Shown in pieces: positions 49,520-61,000 of a stretch of 64,000 nucleotides of DNA. Source of the DNA: Cymbomonas tetramitiformis (lineage: Eukaryota; Chlorophyta; Pyramimonadophyceae; Pyramimonadales; Pyramimonadaceae); the NCBI GenBank assembly GCA_001247695.2, contig LGRX02033391.1, positions 1-64,000 of the forward strand, given 5' to 3'. The translations under genes and the position numbers were made by a program. The notes beneath the pieces were generated by a model. That model ran no database searches. It was not told the DNA's origin and saw only the letters and a list, made by a program, of their open reading frames with translations. How positions within the stretch are numbered: position 1 is the stretch's first letter; every line of letters starts with the position of its first letter.

Positions 49520-52500
49520 ATGGCTTCTCTGGGGTTCCTTGTGGATATGCTGCCATGGCTACACGACCTGAGTGCAGCAGCGCGCGATTTTCCGTTGAGT
49601 TTGCCAGTTGCTGTAGGGAACCAGGATCGAGGAACAAACCTAGTCCGAGAAATAGGCGAGTTTGTTGCTCATTGGAACCACCTCGCTCCTTCAAAAGATG
49701 TTACGCCAGTAGCGACTGCTGTCGCGAATGCGGGCACGCCATCTTCACCTGCTGTCCAGCGGCGTGCAGACGCTACGCCAGTCACCACAGATGGCGCACC
49801 TGCGCTCACCTCATCATCCCCTCCTGTCCAACAGCGCGTTGATGGTACCCCAGTTACCACAGGTGGCGCGCATGCGACCACACCTTCTTCCACTGCTATT
49901 AAACGGCGTAAAAATGCAAAGAAAAGGAAAAGTGACGAAAGAGGGAGAAAGCGTTTGAGGGAGGAAAATGCTGAAGCGCCACGGTCAGAAGGAACCCAAC
50001 CCGAAGCTAGCAATGCAGAAGATTCTGGAGGAGTGCCGCGGGGAAGCAAAACGTACTGGAACACGAAGTTGGCGACAGTTTTTTCAAAGGCCTCCAAGCT
50101 CATTCCAGGCGCGCTTGGGAACTATGTCGCTTCCTTGTCGTCGGAGGAGCAATGCGCGGTACGCGAAAAGATTTTGCGCAGGCCAGAGGACCGCGTTGGG
50201 AACATACTGGTCAGGAGCTTACGAGCGTCATTTCAGGCTGTCTCCACCAGCAGATGCAAAGAGATTCTCGACATTCGGATGGCAGGTGCAGCTATGGCGT
50301 TTGGGGGACCCGAGGAGAGCGTGGGCGAGATCGCCTCGGTTTTAGGCATACGATCACCTGTTGTGAATACAGGGATGATTGGACACAGTAACTTGCTTGC
50401 TGGAGCTGGCTTCGGGATGGAACATAGGCGACGAAGCGGGCTACTGGTTGGCTTGGTGAGGACCAACATTAATCTGCCTAACCAGGTAGTGAGCGCGGAG
50501 ATCGAGAAGAAAATCCGGGCTTTCTGGCTCAGTGATGGGATCACTCGAGTGTCCACGAGCAAACGGGATGTTCTTACGCTCCGGCATGCAGATGGGACAG
50601 TGGAGAAGGCTCCGAAGCAGTGGTTAGAAATGACGCAGCTTGAGGTGTATCGCAAGCTCATGAAGAAGGAACCTGGTTTGAAGATTGGGCTTAGGACGTT
50701 CGAGCAAAAGAAACCAAAGCAAGTCCGAAGACTCACTCGACATGACACAATTTCTTGTTGCTGCAGATACCATGAGGAGATGCGGCTGGCGGTTACTGGG
50801 TATCACAGGGCACACGAAGTACTGCAATCGAATTGTGATTGCGGGGACAGGGTTTGCTGCCCACTGGTGGGGGGGCAGCGGGCCGTGATGTCCAACCGCA
50901 AACCTACTCTTGCGTTTCCGGACAAAGTATGCGGACGTGTTGAGGTGGGTTGCTCTACGTCCAGTTTTACAGCTGCCCAGATTTGTCCGAAGCCAACTCT
51001 GGATAACGGGGAGCCGGCTGAGTTCCACGATCTCGCCTGTCTAGATGGTTCGTGTGGGAACTGTTCGGGGCTGCAGAACATGACTTTGTGTGCCTCGGAG
51101 ATTTCGCAGCAGCTGCCTTTGGTGGAGTGGAGCACGTATGAAAATGCGTTGCTTGGGCAGGACGCAAACGGGAAGAATAAGTATCGGGTGCAGTATGTTC
51201 AAAAAAGGACCCCTGTGGGGGAGCTAGTGGCAAAGCTGCAGGCCGTGCTCCTTGGGCACGTTCCAGGGGACTCCGCGAACTGCACGTGCTCTGGCAGTTT
51301 TGCGCAGAAGACGGAGCAGGGAAGCTGGGAGTTGATGCAATTAGACGGCGTGGGGGGACGGGCGTGTCCTTTTTTGAAGCCATATGCCTACCACTGCTTC
51401 ATGGCTCAGCACTCAATGAAGATGTTTAACATGTGCAAAGCTAACTTGCCCTTGGGACATGTTTGCCTTCTTTTTGACTACAGCGAGAACCATTCGCTGA
51501 ACATCCCACGGGCTATCCAGTCGTTGCATTGGGTATGTAAACAAGCGACACTTCTGTGTTGTGTGCTATGGCGGCATGCAACTCTGGAGGTGGACGGCGT
51601 GGAGTCCACGGAGGCGAACCCTGTCATTGTGAAGGACCTCATCTACCTCATCAGCGACGACATGCCACATAGTCACCGAGGAATTCAACATATGCGCAAG
51701 CTTATCGTGAGTGAGTATTTCGTGAAGAGAGGTATCCCGCTGCCAATATTCATCCACGAGTGGGCTGATGGATGCGGGGGTCAAAACAAGTGCGCAACTG
51801 CCTTTGCGGACGTGGTGGAGAGCGGACGGACAACGGAGTGGGTCAGAGGGCTCGGCATCCCGTGCCAGCGCAACTTTTTTGAAACATCGCACGCACGAGG
51901 CGAGCAAGACGCTATGGGAGTGGCAGTCAAGCATGAGGCGAGCCTGGCGGTGATGTCCACCACTGATAAGTGGCATGGGAGGATTCTAACCGCGAGAGAC
52001 TTGTACGAGTTCTGCATGGAGAGGCTTCAATTCGCCAAGGACCAAGGCTCTAATCGGCGTTCCGCGTTTGGACAGCGTTTCTTTTTCCTGGTGGAAGGAG
52101 ACGACGTGGATACCTCGGGGCCTGAGTTCGACACGGTGGACGGCACTTTGGCGTTGCACTCCATCCGTGCGGGAGTGGGGTTGTTGGTGGGCCTGAAGCG
52201 GGAGCGCCAATGCTACTGCGAGTATTGCTATGAGCAATGCACGCGCGCGGAGCCGGATTGTGAAGGGTGCCACTACGCGAGCCACGTGGACAGTTGGGTG
52301 CCCTTCACCCTGAAGGCCAAAACACAAGCGCAAGCCCGGCAAACACGAATGGCGGCTGCAGAACTAGCACACGACACGGGCGTGCTAGTTGCGCGAGGTA
52401 ATATTTTTGCCCGGCCTTCTAGGGGGGATGAGTTGCACCCCTACTATTTGGTGAAGGCACTTAGTGGAGTGCAAGAGGTGCGGGACGAGGGCGGGTGGCG

Positions 52501-52756
52501 AGATGACTACTACACACCAAGCGGGAGTGGTGTGCTTGCTGCTTTTGGAGATCAAGTACTCGAAGGCCGTTTCTTGGAATGGCTTGATGAAGGAACGTGC
52601 ACCGAATACTACATAGATAGCGCAAAGAAGTGTTTGACATATTCTCACCATGTAGTGTGCGCGGAGGTGTCCGTGACCAAACGCAGAATTAAGGGCCAAG
52701 ACATCTTCCGCGTATCAGATGAGGAGCACGAGCGTATCCTATCATTATTATATTAG
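49520..52756 (+). CDS. DDE/RNase H-fold transposase-like protein (inner transposon)
   Basis: 1078 residues from ATG 49520 (MASLGFLVDMLPWLHDL). Residues about 60-130 are a Thr/Pro/Ala repeat of about 28 residues (TPVTTDGAPALTSS, TPVTTGGAHATTPS), followed by a basic nuclear-localisation-like stretch (KRRKNAKKRKSDERGRKR). A cysteine-rich middle part (CCCRYHEEMRLAV, CDCGDRVCC, CLDGSCGNC) probably binds zinc. The catalytic-looking core has Asp in LLFDYSENHSL (about residue 652), Asp in HEWADGCGGQNKC (about 748) and the FFETSHARGEQDAMG block (about 790). The DxxEN / DG..GQxK / SH.[KR]G..D.[MI]G signature recurs in many uncharacterised transposon-like proteins of animals and algae. A CxxC-rich segment (CYCEYCYEQCTRAEPDCEGC) follows. 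The ORF is intact, ends at TAG, and is probably the autonomous transposase. Confidence 0.75.
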   Translation: MASLGFLVDMLPWLHDLSAAARDFPLSLPVAVGNQDRGTNLVREIGEFVAHWNHLAPSKDVTPVATAVANAGTPSSPAVQRRADATPVTTDGAPALTSSSPPVQQRVDGTPVTTGGAHATTPSSTAIKRRKNAKKRKSDERGRKRLREENAEAPRSEGTQPEASNAEDSGGVPRGSKTYWNTKLATVFSKASKLIPGALGNYVASLSSEEQCAVREKILRRPEDRVGNILVRSLRASFQAVSTSRCKEILDIRMAGAAMAFGGPEESVGEIASVLGIRSPVVNTGMIGHSNLLAGAGFGMEHRRRSGLLVGLVRTNINLPNQVVSAEIEKKIRAFWLSDGITRVSTSKRDVLTLRHADGTVEKAPKQWLEMTQLEVYRKLMKKEPGLKIGLRTFEQKKPKQVRRLTRHDTISCCCRYHEEMRLAVTGYHRAHEVLQSNCDCGDRVCCPLVGGQRAVMSNRKPTLAFPDKVCGRVEVGCSTSSFTAAQICPKPTLDNGEPAEFHDLACLDGSCGNCSGLQNMTLCASEISQQLPLVEWSTYENALLGQDANGKNKYRVQYVQKRTPVGELVAKLQAVLLGHVPGDSANCTCSGSFAQKTEQGSWELMQLDGVGGRACPFLKPYAYHCFMAQHSMKMFNMCKANLPLGHVCLLFDYSENHSLNIPRAIQSLHWVCKQATLLCCVLWRHATLEVDGVESTEANPVIVKDLIYLISDDMPHSHRGIQHMRKLIVSEYFVKRGIPLPIFIHEWADGCGGQNKCATAFADVVESGRTTEWVRGLGIPCQRNFFETSHARGEQDAMGVAVKHEASLAVMSTTDKWHGRILTARDLYEFCMERLQFAKDQGSNRRSAFGQRFFFLVEGDDVDTSGPEFDTVDGTLALHSIRAGVGLLVGLKRERQCYCEYCYEQCTRAEPDCEGCHYASHVDSWVPFTLKAKTQAQARQTRMAAAELAHDTGVLVARGNIFARPSRGDELHPYYLVKALSGVQEVRDEGGWRDDYYTPSGSGVLAAFGDQVLEGRFLEWLDEGTCTEYYIDSAKKCLTYSHHVVCAEVSVTKRRIKGQDIFRVSDEEHERILSLLY

Positions 52757-53401
52757 AATTTGGACCGCCTTGTTTTATTGATAGTTTGTGCAAATGAAAT
52801 GACATGAAATAATGCGGGCTTTAAAATTCATGTTTTGCAACCCACTTATCACCCCACGGGCGCGTACGCACCAAAACCCTAAATAAACAGTTCTGAAACA
52901 GTCATTTTAACCCATTTCAACCTGAAAATTCTAATTTGCCAAAATTCAAATGCGCGGTGAAGCTTAGAATTGTCGCGGCAAGGTGCGGCGAACTTCTAAA
53001 CTCCCTTATTACATCGCCCAACTCACCCAACACACTCACGCGCACTCAAAATGGGCGAAAAAGGGCCAAAATAACGATTTTTTCGCAATTACAAGCTTGG
53101 AAAAGATTTTTTCTATGATCCAAAAACGCGGTGAACCTTAGAATTGTCGCGGCAAGGTGCGGCGAACTTCAAAACTAGCTTATTTCATCCCGCAATATAC
53201 CCCCCGCACTATAAAACCACCAAAACAGGCCCAAAACAGCAGTTTTTTCTCAATTGCGAGCTCCAGAATTTTTTTTTTCAAAAACCAAATGCGCGGTGAA
53301 CCTTAGAATAGTTGCGGCAAGGTGCGGCGAAAGTTTTTGAAACAAAAATCATTATTTATCTTCCATTATGCATTTGCCGCACGAACTTTTTGCGACCGCT
53401 C
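52757..53401 (-). repeat. Inner transposon right terminal region (modular inverted repeat)
   Basis: Short 3' non-coding sequence, then inverted copies of the left modules, with GCGGCAAGGTGCGGCGAA at about 52975, 53148 and 53313. The region ends with the TIR AACTTTTTGCGACCGCTC. TTAGAATTGTCGCGGCAAGG is shared by the copies. Confidence 0.85.
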
Positions 53402-53405
53402 CACA

Positions 53406-53938
53406 ATCCTGAAAATGATAGTTCGCACACTCTCATTTCACTATCATTTTTGAAGATATTCGCAATGGGGTATATTTTGGGTGTTTAAGGTACATTTATT
53501 GGTGCTAATACACGGACGATCTTTGATTTTTTGAAATTTTTGGCTTAAAGCAGTTTTTGGGCGATATTTGTGCTCCGCGCGTGGCGCGGAGGACCCATAA
53601 ATAGCAAACAATTGGAATATAAAGCAAATGATGTATACGAAGGGTGTTCAAAGTACGTTTTTGGTTGGTAAATACAGGCTGTTTTGTCCGAATGCTAAAA
53701 AACTTTGTACACAGCAATTTTGGGGTCATTTTGTTGCCGCGCAGGAGTCATGCTTGATAGGGTTTAGGGTTCCCAAGTCAATCTAAGCAAATTTGAGCCA
53801 GTAATGCGTTGGATATAAGAGACAAGCTGAAAACGGTTGTCTATATCCTCGTTTGTATGTCCAGCTATCCTGGGGCCGTATGCCTGCTGAACACATATTC
53901 GTCATGTTAACACAATATTACTTCATTACCAGGGTTCA
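53406..53938. other. Outer transposon left subterminal region
   Basis: Starts with the inner part of the outer TIR (AATCCTGAAAATGATAGT, to 53422), then CACTCTCATTTCACTATCAT. That word recurs in the same orientation near the right end (62135). The rest is AT-rich non-coding sequence with weak repeats of a TGTTCAAAGTACGTTTTTGG type. No gene seen. Confidence 0.6.
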
Positions 53939-56900
53939 TCAATAGAGGTTGCGTCGATAGTACCATGCATACACGTCGTACAACCAACGGCTTACTGCAA
54001 TCCGTGGGTGGGGGTACACATCATTGTACCACCAGAACATGGTGAATATTCTAGTGGACCGTGGCAAATGAAGATACGTAAAGCCCCAAGCAGATGCTGC
54101 CCCCATGTGATATGCCAAGGTCACGGGCAACCGGACCTCCTCATAAAGACGCCGTGCGAAATTGTACCGGTACACCGGAACAAGTGTTTCTAACGCCCTG
54201 AGCATCCTTTCTTCCACCCAGTCCCGCACGAAGCAGCTCTCCCTCCACCTTCGAAGATCTCCTGTCCACTGCAGAACGATCCGCAAGGCAGCACCGGCTA
54301 GCTCCTCCGCCTGCAAAAACAAACCAATAAGTTTCAGTCACGTATCGACAAAAAAAACAGCAATTTTCGGTCACGAAAGTATCGAAATAAAGTTTGCATA
54401 ACAACTAAAAAGTGCAGATACTAAAGTTTCTTATATACACTATACATATGTACAAACTATATAACATTGTAATTTGTTTTTTCTAGTAGCTAAGACGTCA
54501 TCGAAGTTCTGAACTAAAGCCTTTGCGTATATCGTCTCCTTGCTGGCTGGTTGTGCACCATCGGTGGCCGCGGCCAGCCCTCGGTATTTAGCCAAAGCCG
54601 ACATTGCAGGAGCGTTTTTTGTCCTGTCCTGCGAGCCCATGTCCTCAACGATTTGCAAGGCCTCTTCGGCGGACTGATTGTACTCCTGAATGTCAAGGAA
54701 CGGTTCTCCAACTGGCGTTGTCGGGATTGGGGCGGAGTCCCCAACGGTACTCGGCCCCGAGCTGTGTTCCAAGAGCTGACCGGTGCGCTGCGTGAGTAGT
54801 CCCTGTTGAAAGCAAGCAGCCATGTGCAAAGTTATCATTCGCTCCGTCCTGCAGCTGGGTGCAAACCAAACAAATTGCGGACATTGACATCTTGGAGTGC
54901 GCCGTACCTGAATAAGCTGCATGCTCAGGTTTCGAACGTACGTGAGCTCCTCCGAATGGCCTTTGCGGAACATCTCGAACTGCTCGCGAAACGCGTCTTT
55001 CAGCGCGTTCATGGTATCAATCTGCTGGGCCTGGAAGCCGCCCTGAAGAGCGACGACGTGGCTGTGATTTTTATCGTTCATCTCGGAAAGTTGAGTCCGG
55101 TTCGCATCAGCTTGCGCGAAATAATCCTGCGCCAGTTGCGCCTGAACTCCCAACATCTTCTCCTCCCGAACAAGATGTTCTTGAATACGCTCTTTGGCCT
55201 CGGCCTTCTCCTGTCGAATTCTTTCTTCGTGCTGAGCTGCCAACTGGGCCTTCTCCTCCGCAAAACGTTGTGCCTGCTCCTGCAATTGGGTTGTGAGATT
55301 CGCCGAAGCGGCTTGCAAGCGCTTCACTTCCTCCTGCAGCGCTGGGCTGGTATCGTACCGCGCCTGCTTCTGGATGTCCTCCGCCGTCTGCCTCGTCAGT
55401 GCCGCAAGCCACGCCTTATTTGGACCGCCACTGGTTTTCATCTCCTCCTGCAAAGCCTGTTTCCTCTCCTTCCGCTTGTCTCCAGCCTTCGTAGAAGTAA
55501 CCACCACAGGCTCTTCCTCAAAGTCTTGAGTGTCTGCAGAGTTGCTGTCGGATACGTGCGGTCCTGCTGCTGTGATGCGTGCTGTGACCTTTGGCTTCGC
55601 GTCGACCACTGCGCCTCTTCGCAGGCGGCGGCTTCGCCTCAACGGTCTTGTCTTGGTTTTCGTTAGGAGGTGGAAATTCCGCGAAGCTCCACTTTTGCTT
55701 GGCTACCTCCGGAAATTTCGAGTATTCCACCACGATAACTCCGACCCCCCGGAGGTTAACCCCTGTCGCCATGTTCGAGTATGCCAACCGCCATCGTGCC
55801 GCAGTCCCGTTCTTCTTAGTAGTCTGCTTCGCCTCTTCTTGCTTAAGCTTGATAAGCAGCTTAGATGACGCCCACTTGTAAACCTCGTGAAGGTCGTGCT
55901 CCTCCTTCTTCTCGTTCTTAGAAAGAAGGAATGCGTCTTGTTCATCACCACCGACGACCTCCTGAATTGTGCGAAGCCGTACAGGCCACCCCTCGCTCTT
56001 CTTCTTATTCAGGCGAAGTGGGGGATACCCCTGGCAGTAACGCTCCACGCGCTGAATGGAAACAGCTCGATTATTGAGCGCAGGCATCTGAAAGTAAAAG
56101 AAGTATTGTCGTTGTCCTCTCTGGGCATTGCCTGGCTCCTCCCTCTGCGCACAAAGGGTGACATGCCACTGCCCACCCTTTGTCTGCGTCAGGGCAAAAA
56201 AACGCAAAATGGTGTCCTTGTCTAGCAGCATGGCGTACTGCCTGAGCGCGGTCTTGAACTTCACCTCCACCCGCATGCCTCGCACGATGGTGAAGTGAAA
56301 CGTGGACCCCGCGACGATGACGTGATACTGGAAAGCAATATACACCTGCAAAACCACAAAGCGTAAATCCACAACCCGCCAGCTTCAGTGTCAAGGTTAT
56401 GAATAAAGTCCGTTCACATGTATATTCCTTGAACAAAATACTCTATGGTATACAAACAATCCGATTAGAGCGAATGAGGACGGCACTCACCGCCTGAAGC
56501 TCATCGTTTATCGTATACTCGGGCACGTTCGACTGCACCGACTTGATGATAGACGACTGGCTCGCGGACTTCTCTGCCGACATTTTCTCTTTAGGGAAAT
56601 ACGTCATGTGCTCCGCCGCGTCGTCGTAGTCGGCTCTGAAAAAGTAGGTGTCCTCCAGCTTTCGAGTGTCTTGATTTCGTCCGATGGTGACAATCTTCAC
56701 GTCAATCACGTCCCCGCAGTCCGCAACCGTCGCCGCCAGTGCTTCAGCATAGGAGCCATACGTATCCATGCCCCCGTCATATGCGCGAGGGTCCTTGATT
56801 CTGGGGTTCAGGACTATTATCCTCCCCCCATTAGCATCATTGGCCGTCAACGTCCGAACAACACTGCTTGCCATGGATAAAAACACCAGTGCTGGCATCT

Positions 56901-57696
56901 TCCGCTTGTTCACATGCTTGAGCTCCACCAAGAATCCAGGACGCATGTCAGGATCCGAACCGTCCCAATCACCAAAGTCGGCGTTGTGCACGGCCTGAAC
57001 TTTTAAACTCAAATCGGTGCCACCATCGTCCACGCCGCAGTTAGAACTGAGAAGGTACTCGCATAGCATTTCCTTCGTGAACGGACTAAACAAATGTGTG
57101 TCGTCCGTGATGTCCAGGAGGTAGCGGTTCTTATCGCGAAGCCCGCCCTCTGTCATCATCAGACCCAGCTGCACGGGTTCCCATGCGGGGTCGATGTTTT
57201 TTACAGATGTGGGAAACACGACCTCGCGCACCTTTGTATCGCACGATCCGGGGTCTGCCGCTCGCAGGGCGTCAGCTAGGAACTCGCTTGGCTCAATGTC
57301 GTTGTCAGCGGCGACCCCGCCAATGCCCAAAGCTTGAGCATCCTCGATAGCCGCAGTTTCCTCCAGAGATTCTTCCCGTTCTCCAGTGTTGCACACCACA
57401 AGATTGGGCGTGAGGACATCTGGCTGACTAGCGTCTTCTGTCAACCTTTGGATTGCAACTGGCCCGAGAAACTGGAGGTCAAGGAGTTTCTCTTTGCTGG
57501 CGTCGGAAAGTTGTTTGAAGATAGTTTCCAGTTGTTCGCAGTCTTGATGAACTTCGCACTTCCTATCTCGCATCCAGGAGATATCATCCAAAGTCTCCTT
57601 GTCACTTTCTTGAAGTTCTATTACTATCTGCTGTATCGCCTCCCTGTCGCTGCCCCAATCAAATACTTCCGGGGTATTCTGTTGCGTTTCCGACAT
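53939..57696 (-). CDS. Multi-exon accessory protein of the outer transposon (unrecognised, coiled coil)
   Basis: Starts at ATG 57696 (MSETQQNTPEVFDWG). Exon 1, 57696-56491, is 402 codons of acidic mixed alpha/beta protein (VELKHVNKRKMPALVFLSMA, VKIVTIGRNQD). Intron 56490-56346 has GTGAGT and TTTTGCAG. Exon 2 runs from 56345 (VYIAFQYHVIVAGSTFHF) to 54908. Its frame shifts by one base around 55600-55640, joining a basic region (PPPAKRRSGRREAKG) to a long coiled coil (QEEMKTSGG ... LQAASANLTTQLQEQAQ). A possible intron, 54907-54803 (GTACGG...CAACAG), has a length divisible by 3 and no stop, so it may be retained. Exon 3 runs from 54802. The last exon, 54310-53939, follows a TTTTTGCAG acceptor and is aromatic and basic (FARRLYEEVRLPVTLAYHM); the donor before it is unresolved. 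About 1100 residues in all. It may be a DNA-binding or transposase-partner protein. Confidence 0.6.
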
Positions 57697-57749
57697 TTTT
57701 AAAAAGAACTAATTTCTTAACAAGAGAATATGTTTCTGAGACGTTTTGG

Positions 57750-58093
57750 CGCTAACGTGAAATTACCTGAAATAATTTGTTATATTGCTTTTGGCGCTTG
57801 GGTCTTAGTTTTTGGCTCTGCGATGGAGCTTTTGGCGCTTGGGTCTTAGTTTTTGGCTCTGCGATCGAGCTTTTGGCGCTTGGGTCTTAGTTTTTGAGCG
57901 CGATCGCTTGGTCTTAGTTTTTGGCGCTGCGATCACGGAATACCGTCGATTCAGAATCGTACATTCAGAATCGACGGCAGATCGAGCCAAAAACTAAGAC
58001 CCAAGCGCCAACAGCTCGATCGCAGAGCCAAAAACTAAGACCCAAGCGCCAAAAGCAATATGACAAATTATTTCAGGTAGTTTCACGTTAGCG
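57750..58093. promoter_or_regulatory. 344-bp palindrome between divergent genes (outer transposon)
   Basis: The left arm 57750-57824 and right arm 58019-58093 are 75-nt inverted copies with two differences that I could see. Between them a 41-bp unit (GCTTTTGGCGCTTGGGTCTT...) is tandemly repeated, and the centre is itself palindromic (CCGTCGATTC ... GAATCGACGG). Both flanking genes start close outside it (ATG 57696 and ATG 58098), and each protein begins Met-Ser-Glu. A symmetrical bidirectional promoter, a transposase-binding site or a replication structure are all possible. Confidence 0.75.
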
Positions 58094-58097
58094 TGCT

Positions 58098-61000
58098 ATG
58101 TCTGAGAATAGGAGGGCTTCCAGGAGTGTTGTTCTCGAAAATCATGCCGGGACAATCGGTCAGTTTTGCGAGGAATCGTATACTTGCGGTTGTTTGGCGC
58201 AATGCTCAAAGCTTTTTCAGTACCATTCATATGCCAACAACATCCAACACAAGAAACAGTTAACCCAAAAGGAATTCAAGTCTCTCATGATGAAAACCTT
58301 GGAAGCCGCGGTTGTACGGGACGTGAAAACGGGTGCGCGCCTGATACCGGATGGGGTACCTTTCAAGTTTAACGAGAAGCTCGTATGTCCAACCAGCTTT
58401 CGGAATCTTTGGGGCCTAACACCAGCTTCTTATTTTCGCTACAAAAACGATGTTTTGCAAGCGGGTGGAGTCTTCCCGGATACGAAAGTTTTTCGGGAAC
58501 CGAAGAAAACGAAGCTTTTGAAGGTGACTGCTTGCTACGAAGCTTTTAAAGATTGGGCGATGTTGCACTTCTTGAAAGGCCTTCCGCAGGATATGCCGGC
58601 AAGCGGTGCAAAACCGATTACTGCACCTGACTATGACGTCTTGTTTAAGTCGTACGTGGAGAGATGCCCCCTGCCGGTCCAAGTTGTACAAGGCGTTTTC
58701 CGCGACTTTTGCACTCGTTTGTTAGGCGAGGAAAAGGTGATTGTGCGGAAGAAGATTGAAGTCACCAGCATGTGCACGACGTGCGACGACCTCGGCGCCC
58801 AAAAGCACCGCCTGCAGTACGCGGATCCGAATCCCATAGAATATCGGGCGTACCTAGAGCGCAAACAGTATCACGAGACCACCCATAAGTTCCAGCGCGA
58901 TGAGTACGATAAGCGTAGGCGGGACGGGAGTGATCCCGGCGGAGAATGTGACTCAATAGCACTGGATGGGGCGGCCAACCAGAACACGGTGGTGCCGCAT
59001 GCGCCACACAAGGTGAAGAGCCTGAATGAGAAGAAGCAGCACTTTTTCAATCTCCACCTGCAACTCACCATTCTGCATGGTACACGCTTGCTTTTCCATG
59101 TGGCGTACCCGTGGAGCGCCCCCAAGGGTGCGAACATGATGCTCACCACGCTGTGTAACCTGCTGCAACTACAATGTCAGCCCACTGAGAACAACCGGTA
59201 CTTGCGGCGTACACTATGCCTGCAAGTGGATGGGGGATCGGAGAATTGGAACCGTCATGTCTTCGGGTTCATGGCCCTGTTGGTGCACTACGACATCTAC
59301 GAGAAAATAGAGCTGCATCGCTTGATGGTAGGCCATACGCACAACGACGTCGACGGTTGGTTCGGGCTTATGAAGATGCAGGTCTTCGGGAAAGATGCAA
59401 CCAAAGCCGGAAAGTGGCTTATCACCTTGGAAGAGTACATCGACTGGATCAACGGCTGGACCATTAAAAGGTTCGACAAGGATGTTTACGTGCAGGGTTC
59501 ACAGCTGGACTTCAAAGCGTGGATGCACGACCATGTAAACTGGTCTCTTACTGGATATGCGGGCCTCGAACGAGCTGTGCACTTTCTGCACTTTGAGAAA
59601 GACGTCGACTCGGTTGTGCGGATGAAGTACAAAAACGGTGTTCATATGAAGACGTTCATGCCAACGGGGGTGGACAATGATTCGAGAAAGGGTTTGATCG
59701 CCATGAAGAGTTATCCGGAGCTAACCAGCTCTCCAGAGTTAGCACCGGTGAAACCTTTGGAGGACGAGAAAGACACTCTAGCCGCCTTCGAACGCATTCG
59801 TGACCGCGCGGACTATCGCATCACTCACGAGCAGCAAGAAACGCTGTTGAAGTACTTCCCGTTACCCAAGAGTAATGCGGACTACGAGACATGGAACGGA
59901 CCTCGACCGGACGTGCAGGCGCCGTTGGACCTGCAGCTGATGCAAAACAGGGCGTGGCATAAAGCCCCGGTAGAAACTCACCCGTACGTGGGACCGGTAC
60001 AGGAGCGGCAGGTGGAAACCATTGCAGATGGCATCAACGTGCGGGTCAAGGACCTTCCGATTCAGGTCGACGTCATTTTGGCTAAGTGTATACACAAGGC
60101 AAACTTCGCGAAGGACATTTCATTTTGGTGAGTGGGTAGTTGTGTGCTTCGTTTATTGTTTTTCCAGGTATTTATTATCGTGCCTTCACGTCTAAGTTTT
60201 AAAGTACACTTTGCAGGTATAACACGCGGGAAGTGAAAGCCGTGTTGGTACACTTGGGCCTTCCGGTTGACGGTTATGCTCTCGACTTGGCTACTCGTTT
60301 GTTCAATCATACGAACGAGGAACGTCAAGCCGCACGGAGGCCCTCTGAAGTGAGGGCACGTGAGCCGCGTGGAGATGCAGCAGGAAGCGGCGAAGTTGCA
60401 GGGCGTGGTGCATCGACCAAAGGTTCTGGGCGCGGGCGCGCAGGAAGCGGCGAAGTTGCAGGGCGTGGTGCATCTGGCAAAGGTTCTGGGCGCGGGCGTT
60501 CAGCAAAAGGTGGAGTTGCAGCGCAGGCTCCGGGCCAAGGTTCTGTGCGCGGGGGGTCAGCTCCAGCTGCCAATAATGGAACGCGCAGGAATGGGGATAC
60601 CACGGAGTTGCCCTTCAGCTCCAAGGGAGGCGGACAGAAAGGAGGCGGTCGAACAGCGTCTTCAAAGCGTTTGCGACCTACTTCCCAAACAAGCTCGCCA
60701 GTGGAGAAGCCTGCTCCGAAGACTCGACGAGAGCAAGCAGCTATGAGCAAACGGACTCGAGATCCTCAGTCCGGAAGCTCGCCGATCGTATCCCCACCGC
60801 AGGCCAAACAACGTGGCCCGAGTAAAGGGTCCGGGTCGCAGCGGCGTTTATTTTCAGGAAAACGTGTTCAACTCACCCCGGCAACAAGCCCGGGAGCCGA
60901 TCCAGGCACACAGTCGCCGCAGGCGCACGAGCTTAATTCCCTTGCGAAGGAAGTGGAGAAAGGCGTCGCCGCCGACAATTCAGAGGACACGGACTCCGAC

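Larger units (their letters stand above)
44373..53401. mobile_element. 'Inner' DNA transposon carrying a dioxygenase and a transposase
   Basis: Exact 18-bp terminal inverted repeats GAGCGGTCGCAAAAAGTT at 44373-44390 and 53384-53401. They are flanked by the 4-bp direct repeat CACA (44369-44372 and 53402-53405). Inside each end lie inverted tandem modules of about 175 bp. There are two divergent genes: a PHD-finger/2OG-Fe(II) dioxygenase protein on the minus strand and a DDE-type transposase on the plus strand. The element sits inside the left terminal repeat of the outer transposon. Removing it and one CACA restores that repeat to match the right one, so the boundaries are well fixed. Confidence 0.9.
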
